Below are positions 9,906 through 15,237 of a stretch of 15,237 nt of DNA, piece by piece. The notes beneath the pieces were generated by a model that was given only the letters and a program-made list of their open reading frames with translations, did not search any database and had not been told where the DNA came from. A program made the translations under genes and the position numbers. Position 1 is the first letter of the stretch. The number at the start of each line of letters is the position of its first letter. The DNA lies in contig JADGJL010000703.1 of assembly GCA_027600665.1 (NCBI GenBank), forward strand, positions 1 to 15,237, in the 5' to 3' direction. This DNA comes from Irineochytrium annulatum. Lineage: Eukaryota; Chytridiomycota; Chytridiomycetes; Chytridiales; Chytridiaceae.

Positions 9906-10915
9906 CGCGTTTGCAGACAGAGGACGTCGATGGAGGATTCGAAGTTGACAAAATGGTTTGTCACATGAGCAAGATTTATGCCTGGTCTTAAGTAATATGA
10001 ATATTCAACATCGTTTCTACCGAAAATACCAACGCGATTTTAAGTGCAATATATTAAATAGCACCGCAAAAGCAGTAATAATGTGATCACTTTTGCTATG
10101 TTATTAGGCACACCTGGTGCAGAGAAATTGGTGTTACAGACCATGTCTTTCCTTTGATCGACATCCGTCGCAGAATAAACAGCGACACGCCAGGGTGCAG
10201 ATGCACGGTAGCATGTACAAGATTCATACCAGAGTCAGTCCTTCAGGCGTCAGAGAAGTTGCAAGTATTTCCTTTGTTGTATTGATGTTGGGACCAAAAT
10301 CTCGTCTAGTCAAGTCCTCGGGCCCGCAATCGGAAGCCCTTAGGGGACGCAATGCCGCTGCCTCGACACCTCAATGCCTGAAGGTACAGTCCAAACGCTA
10401 GCCTGCTTAAGGAGCCGAGCCACTCGAAAGCAACGGCGAGTCAGCCACGGTTCAGCTAGTCCCCTTAACAATCTTGGTCGTTATGGTGGGCAGAACAGTT
10501 GAACCCAGACATTAAGTTTTGGATTTTATATAGCTCAAACAAAAATCCCGCTGCATCGAATCGTTGTTGAAGACTTCCGGGGTGATGCTCTCTCACTGAA
10601 ATCGCGTCCACCTTAAAAAAAACGGTGTTAGAGCAGAACCAACGTCAGAAAGCGAAAAACTCCGAAAGACTTACCGGATCGCACATCAATGAAAGGTTTT
10701 GTGAACACAGGAAGGATGGTCCGGCTCTTCCCCCAAGTTCCCACAAACCTGCTTTCCTGCCCGCTTCCATTCGAGGTTCCGCCACATAAACCAAGATATG
10801 CAGAGCAAGATCCAAAAAAATGATCCGCATCCAATCCATATTGAACGACTGCAGGGATATGTGAAAGCCGTCGTCAAAGTTCGGACGTGCGCATCATTCA
10901 ATGAACTGAGTGAGC
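9906..10915. other. Divergent intergenic region of about 1 kb
   Basis: The CBS gene leaves to the left and the EAF1 gene to the right, so both promoters should be here. The region has mixed composition, AT-rich near 9960-10110 and GC-richer near 10300-10470. TATA-like strings occur at about 10050-10060 (minus strand) and 10526-10531 (plus strand). The longest open frame (10117-10401, 94 codons) has no recognisable composition or motif and I do not call it a gene. No tRNA, 5S rRNA or snRNA signature was found by eye. Confidence 0.45.
10901..10909 (+). promoter_or_regulatory. Minimal upstream ORF (ATG AAC TGA) before EAF1
   Basis: A two-codon ORF ends 6 nt before the EAF1 ATG at 10916 and is in the same frame. 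Its TGA is thus also the in-frame stop that bounds the EAF1 start. A start codon this close to the main one could lower initiation at the main ATG, but whether it lies inside the transcript is not visible from sequence. Confidence 0.3.
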
Positions 10916-13900
10916 ATGGACGCCTCGGCGATCTCAAAGATGCGACAACAGGCCGTTCAAGCTAAGACCCAGGAGCTGAAGTAAGCACCCGATTTCTTCG
11001 AAGGAAATTTCCGATCCTCAAGTTTTGCATTCCTCGCTTAGAGATATTGCTGAAAAGAGGGACTCGCTTTTGACGAGCCTCTACCGTTACGAGCACATGA
11101 ACGGAATTGAGAACGGCTCGGACGTGGAGAATGCAGCCTATTTAAAAAAGTTGAACGAATTTTTGGAGCTGAACAAGTTGCCAAGGTGGAGATTTCGAAG
11201 GATTTTCAACATAATTTTTGACTAAAATATCACTAGCGATTATGCCACTGTAACAAGTGAAAATTTTGCTGTCAAGAGAGTTCAGAATATCAACAAAGAT
11301 GACTCCGCTGTTAAGTCATCGCCGGTGGAGAATTCGGAGCCCCCTGCTAAAAGGCGGAAGTTGTTTGAAGAACCTGTGCGGGAAGTGCTGGCGCAGCCTA
11401 AAACAGTATGTTTTATTGTCGCTCGTGTTTGTATCTCTGAGTATTTCAGCAAGCGGTTATCCTCCCGCGAAAGAAATCGATACTTCCTCGTCTTAATCAG
11501 ACGCAATTGTTGCGGCCGCCTGTGAAGCGGCCCCCGCGAACCACGAGCGATGGTCCCGCGCTGAATAATGAGTTCAAGGGATACCAGCTGGGCCTTTGGC
11601 AGCTTAAAGTCCAGCATCTGCCGCTGCCCAGGCTGTTGGCGACCGCGCATAAGTCGCTCGTGACGAAGGACTGGCTGGTAGGAATTGTCAACGTGCAAGT
11701 GACTGGGAAGCGTGACGGTTCTTTCAATTAGCTTGCTCGTGAGGAGGCGAAGCAGTTGAAGGCGTTAAAGCGGATAGATGAGCTAAAGGCCGCAAACCAG
11801 TGGTCGTTCCGGCAATTAAAGCCACAGAAATTGCCGGAGCGGCGGAAATCGCATTGGGATTACTTGCTCGATGAGATGGTTGATGATGTTAGAAATGTGA
11901 GTCTCTAACACTAAACTAGAAATGGATGCGAGAAGATTTTCGGCAGGAACGGCGATGGAAGATAGCCGCTGCGTTTCAGGTGGCTCGGTGGGTGATGGAT
12001 TGGCATAATGCGATCGACAAGGCGCCGTTGTGCGTTAATGTGAGATATCGTCAGCACGTTTGTTTCTCACATGTTGCAGCGGCGATTGATTAGTACTGCT
12101 GGCGATAGTAAGCAAATGTAAGTTGCGAGGCTCCAACGTTGTCTAACTTTGCACAGGGGGACGTCGGACGTGGAAGTAAAAGACGTTGAGATGAGCGACG
12201 TGGGTGCGCCAAGCACTTCTGATGCAGCCGAAATATTGACGCAGTCAAATGGCAACGCTGTCGACGTGAAGGTGCCTGATGTCACCGTTAACGGGCCGAA
12301 GTCCATCGAGATCGCCATTAATATCGACGGGCTGGTTTACATAGCGCCGAACGGCGTGAACCTCCTGGAGTTGGATAAAGCGTCAATTTTGTTCCCACCG
12401 AAGCCCGACGCCGACGCGGTAACACGCGTTCAGTCGGAAACTATCGTCCCGGTCACATCGGCAATGCTGGAAAAAAGATATGCGAAGGACTATTCCGTGT
12501 GGGACGAGTGGGGCCGGATACGGGACGATCGCTTTGATTTTGAGGACGGGTTTGCGAAACCCGTAAACCTGATCACTGCTTCACGTATGTATTTGCGCCT
12601 GTACGTGCCCTGTGTTTACGTCTGTTAGCTCTTTTTGGCGACGTTTCGGAGGCGAATGGTGATGCAGACGTGGTTACGGAGATACCGATTCCGAAAACAC
12701 CGGCGCCGATAGATGATACTCTTGCGAAGGCAGCTGTTTGGTCGGCCGACGAAGATGAACTGCTTTTAAAGCTTGCGGTTGACTCCGGCTACAATTGGAC
12801 GTTTGTTTGTGAATCCTTAACGAGCGAGCGGCTCGGCAGCGGTCAGCGCCGCACCGACTGGGACTGCTATTACCGTCTGAAGGCCCTCCGGGATCCGAAC
12901 GCCGACGTCGACTCCGCTAGCGCGGGTGCACTTAATAAGGGCGCTCCGAAGCCGAAAGTGAAGGCGACTCCGAAATCCGATGCGAAGAAACGCTTGACCA
13001 AGGTTCTGGCTTCCTTTGATTTAATTCAGAAGAAGATGAAGCAGAGGCAGGACCGGCAGCAATGTAAGCGTGGTTTCGAACGTGTGTTGCTTGTGCTTAC
13101 AGGCTTTTAGTGAAACAAGATATGAATACATTACCGAAGAAAGTCAGCTTGGTCGCGCACGACACCCATAAGCAGTCGCAGGAAGCCGCTGGGGTCAAAC
13201 TTAATGATGAGCCGCTAGGCCCGCTGGAACTTGCGGAGATGAAGGATCGACGGGATAAAGATCAACAATTGCTTCAGCAGCAGAATAATCAGCGGATGTA
13301 CCAAAATCGAATGGTAAGCTACTTCGGGTGAAAAATATAAGTGGATGATAACGAAATGTTGCACTTAGGCGATGAACCCAGGACGGCCGTATATGAATCT
13401 TGCCGCAGGACAGCACGCGCCGATGCCGCAAAACTACAACCAATTCCGTCCTATGATCCGACCCCCGGTGCAGCCGAACATGTCGGCGGCAATGCAGATG
13501 CGGCCCCTCGGACAGCAGCAGCAGCAAGTGCTTCAGAATCAGCAGATGCAGGCCTTGGCCATGAATCCCGCCATGGGGGCGGCCCTTCTGCAGCGCATGG
13601 GCGGAGCCGCAGGGATGACACCGGAACAGATGCAGGTTTTACGGAACCAGTATGCGGCTGCAGCGGCCGCCGGAATGCCCTCACCCATGCCGAGTAAGTA
13701 TTATATTTCAACCCTTCGAACCTAAACCGATGAAGTGCCGGTTGGAGGAGCGATGAACAGCGATATGGCCGCGCACCTCATGCGGCAGGCGCAGCTTAAC
13801 GCTCAGCAGGGACGAGCACAAGCGATGAATGTTGGAGGGCAACTGACGCCGCAGCAGGCCCAAACGCTACTGCAGCAGAGAATGCATCAAGTAAGAATCC

Positions 13901-14623
13901 TACATGTCGTGATAAGGGCTCTTACTCGCGTTGAAGGAACAGATGCGGCAGGCCATCATGCTTCAGCAGCAGCAGCAACAACGGCAACAACAAGCTCACC
14001 AGCAGCAAGCGCAGCAACAGGCACAACAGCAGGCGGCTGCCCAACAACACGCGCACCAACAGCACCAGCAGCAACTCCATCAGCAGGCACAGCACCAACA
14101 CCAGCAGCAACAGGCACAGGCGCAGCAACAACAGCAGCAGGCCGCCATGCAGATGGCCATGTCTTCGGCGGCCGGAAATACCGCCGCCGCCGTCTTGGCA
14201 AGCGCGCATCTTCAGCAGCAGCAGCAAGGCGCCGTGCCGTCGCCCCGGATGCTGCCCGGCGGGATGATGATGGCTCCGGGTATGCAGTCGCCGCACTTGT
14301 CGCAGCAGGGGATGCAGCCGGGGTCGCCCATGGCGTTCCCCAACACGCCACAGCAGCAGCATCATCAGCAGGCAGCTGCGGCGGCCGCGGCCGCGGCCGT
14401 ACAGGCTCAGCAACAGCTGCAGCAACAACAACAACAACAACAGCAACAGCAGCAGCAGGCGAACGGGCAGCATCAGCCGTCGATGTCGCCTGCGCCGCCG
14501 CCGCAGCAGATGCAGGCGCCGCCGCAAAGGGCGACCTCGGAGGCGGAGTCGAGTCAGCAGGCGGACGAGGAGGAAGAGGAAGCTCCCGCGCCGCCGAAGA
14601 CGCGGGGCAGGAAGAAAAAGTGA
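10916..14623 (+). CDS. EAF1/VID21, NuA4 histone acetyltransferase scaffold (HSA + SANT)
   Basis: Inferred exons: 10916-10980, 11042-11185, 11237-11405, 11450-11677, 11732-11878, 11920-12039, 12080-12117, 12157-12584, 12629-13063, 13111-13313, 13369-13693, 13736-13890, 13937-14623; about 1047 aa. Eaf1 is the platform subunit that assembles the NuA4 H4/H2A acetyltransferase in the nucleus (EP400 is the animal counterpart). Seen: an N-terminal helical segment; NLS AKRRK at 107-111; the Eaf1-specific stretch LLATAHKSLVTKDW, then LKRIDELKAANQWSFRQL; HSA domain at about 235-310 with HWDYLLDEM, then KWMREDFRQERRWKIAAA, which binds actin and Arp4 in this family; SANT at about 482-533 (WSADEDELLLKLAV, NWTFVCESL, QRRTDWDCYYRLKAL), the histone or Tra1 contact region. 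From ~592 the protein is rich in Gln, Met and Ala, with long polyQ runs, ending in an acidic patch and a basic, AT-hook-like RGRKKK. The ATG at 10916 has an in-frame TGA 6 nt upstream; another in-frame ATG is at 10940. Exon 2 could end at 11176 instead of 11185. The exon 5 donor is ambiguous. Confidence 0.88.
11879..11919 (+). other. EAF1 intron 5 with three tandem in-frame donors
   Basis: One acceptor (ACTAG at 11915-11919) can pair with three donors spaced exactly 9 nt apart: GTTGAT at 11879, GTTAGA at 11888 and GTGAGT at 11897, giving introns of 41, 32 and 23 nt, all phase 0. The 41-nt version joins DEM directly to KWMREDF, matching the family's uninterrupted HSA consensus, and its length fits the other introns. 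The best-looking donor by sequence gives only 23 nt and would insert six residues (VDDVRN). I chose 41 nt. Confidence 0.65.
13964..14147 (+). repeat. CAG/CAA-rich polyglutamine-coding tract in EAF1
   Basis: An imperfect trinucleotide tract of CAG and CAA codons interrupted by Ala, His and a few other codons, coding a Gln-rich segment of about 60 residues in exon 13. Interruptions with CAA and CAC keep it from being a pure CAG repeat. Glutamine-rich tails are usual in Eaf1/Vid21 and EP400-type proteins. Confidence 0.85.
14378..14458 (+). repeat. Alanine (GCG/GCC) run followed by CAG/CAA run in EAF1
   Basis: A GCG/GCC run at about 14378-14399 codes roughly eight alanines and consists of overlapping palindromic GCGGCCGC and CCGCGG units. 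After a short spacer, CAG/CAA codons follow from about 14408 to 14458, with an almost pure CAA stretch near 14424-14440, coding about 16 glutamines. Such tracts tend to vary in length between strains. Confidence 0.85.
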
Positions 14624-15237
14624 TCGTGTTGCTGGGAATTGTCACGAAGTCATTGAATGCATTTTTGTTTCACGAGCCGAGTTCTGCGTTGTTGAAATCG
14701 AAGGCATAGTTTTGCGTAAAGAGGAGGCGGGGTGGCTGCATATTTTTTTAAGTCTTGATGTGCTGGTTGGTGCTTCACTTGATGTGAGAAGGATATTTCT
14801 ATCCAGCGTTCGTCGCGACGCTGTGTTTTTGTATAGGTTTTATTTGTCGTAAGACGCGATATTTAATAATTCGATGCTGTAATTGTAGAAACGACCTTCG
14901 TAAATTTAATACTCGAGCTGAAACACGCAATGGGAAGGCTTCCCTCCTTGTATCGGATTAAAAAGGCTGCTAACTCCAAACCGCAAAACAATGGAGAAGA
15001 TCCGTTCATTTGTATTGATTCACGTAGGCTACGAGTTGTGTATAATTCTAATACTTAAATAGACAATGAGTGAGAGCAGGTGGTAAATAACAGAGATAAC
15101 AAAGAAAAGCGGCATGTGTCTTCCAAAAAGAAAACCTCCTTCAAGTCAGAGTGTCTCCCAGGGCGGTCGCAAGCGTGAAAAATGACTTGCGTGTGGTTCT
15201 CAAAAGTGGATGAGAAAAACAATCAACTGTACGCGAG
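14624..15237. other. 3' flank of EAF1, no supported gene
   Basis: AT-rich sequence after the EAF1 stop. There is no exact AATAAA; the nearest weak candidate is a TTTAATAAT string near 14862. No open frame of useful length or recognisable RNA gene was found on either strand. Confidence 0.5.

Noticed and set aside
10117..10401. 94-codon plus-strand ORF in the divergent intergenic region
   Set aside because: Atypical composition, no motif, no splice partners that extend it, and a position expected to be promoter.
10300..10480. Group I intron-like string (AAGGTACAGTCC at about 10379) resembling the conserved P7 3' strand
   Set aside because: No matching P7 5' strand, P3 pairing or P8 hairpin could be found around it, and it is not within rRNA sequence.
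10628..10937. Overlapping minus-strand ORFs of 60-83 codons
   Set aside because: They run into the EAF1 start region and show no family resemblance; most likely chance open frames.
11920..11945. Alternative acceptor for EAF1 intron 5 at GGCAG (11941-11945), also phase 0
   Set aside because: It would delete KWMREDFRQ, the most conserved part of the HSA domain.
13922..14645. Long minus-strand and alternate-frame ORFs opposite the EAF1 tail (Leu-, Ala- or Val-rich)
   Set aside because: These are frame shadows of CAG/CAA and GCG repeats, which contain no stops in most frames.
1..15237. CRISPR arrays, transposons, tRNA, rRNA or snRNA genes
   Set aside because: No regularly spaced repeats, terminal inverted repeats, transposase or reverse transcriptase motifs, or tRNA A/B boxes were seen on either strand.

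Overview
The window reads as a nuclear segment of a fungal genome. It carries four spliced protein-coding genes with 23 inferred short introns (39 to 77 nt). Most introns have GTRNGN-like donors and YAG acceptors, and several have CTAAC/CTAAA-like branch sites. The protein set (an EAF1/VID21-type NuA4 scaffold, a short C-terminal SWIRM protein, a four-CBS protein, an SDE3/MOV10-type RNA helicase) fits a fungus. Intron density (12 in one gene) and small size suggest a basidiomycete or an early-diverging lineage rather than a hemiascomycete, but the sequence alone does not settle this. All exon models come from reading frame, splice signals and family conservation; no transcript data were available.

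Layout, left to right. 1-617: unassigned left flank with two plus-strand AATAAA motifs, perhaps the 3' end of a gene outside the window. 618-5592 (minus): nine-exon superfamily 1 RNA helicase of the MOV10/SDE3 type, 1499 aa, with a long Pro/His-rich N-terminus. 5593-6257: its promoter and leader, including a 64-codon upstream ORF whose stop overlaps the main start. 6258-8271 (minus): two-exon nuclear protein of 652 aa with a basic, AT-hook-like N-terminus and a C-terminal SWIRM domain. 8605-9905 (minus): three-exon, 401 aa protein with four CBS repeats, related to the AMPK-gamma/SNF4/Sds23 group. 9906-10915: about 1 kb of divergent promoter with nothing recognisable. 10916-14623 (plus): thirteen-exon EAF1/VID21 orthologue of about 1047 aa with an HSA domain, a SANT domain and a polyglutamine-rich tail. 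14624-15237: 3' flank without a supported gene.

How the genes may relate. Two of the four are chromatin proteins (NuA4 acetyltransferase scaffold; SWIRM protein of the class found in fungal histone deacetylase complexes), one is a nutrient/energy-sensing CBS protein, and one is an RNA-silencing-type helicase. Eukaryotic neighbours need not be functionally linked, and I see no operon-like or clustered system. The most interesting signals are splice-site arrangements: three in-frame tandem donors inside the HSA domain, a frame-preserving stop-free intron directly after helicase motif VI, and a pair of tandem acceptors in EAF1 that choose between the full protein and one without its Q-rich tail. 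I found no CRISPR array, RNA gene, transposon or clearly undescribed system.
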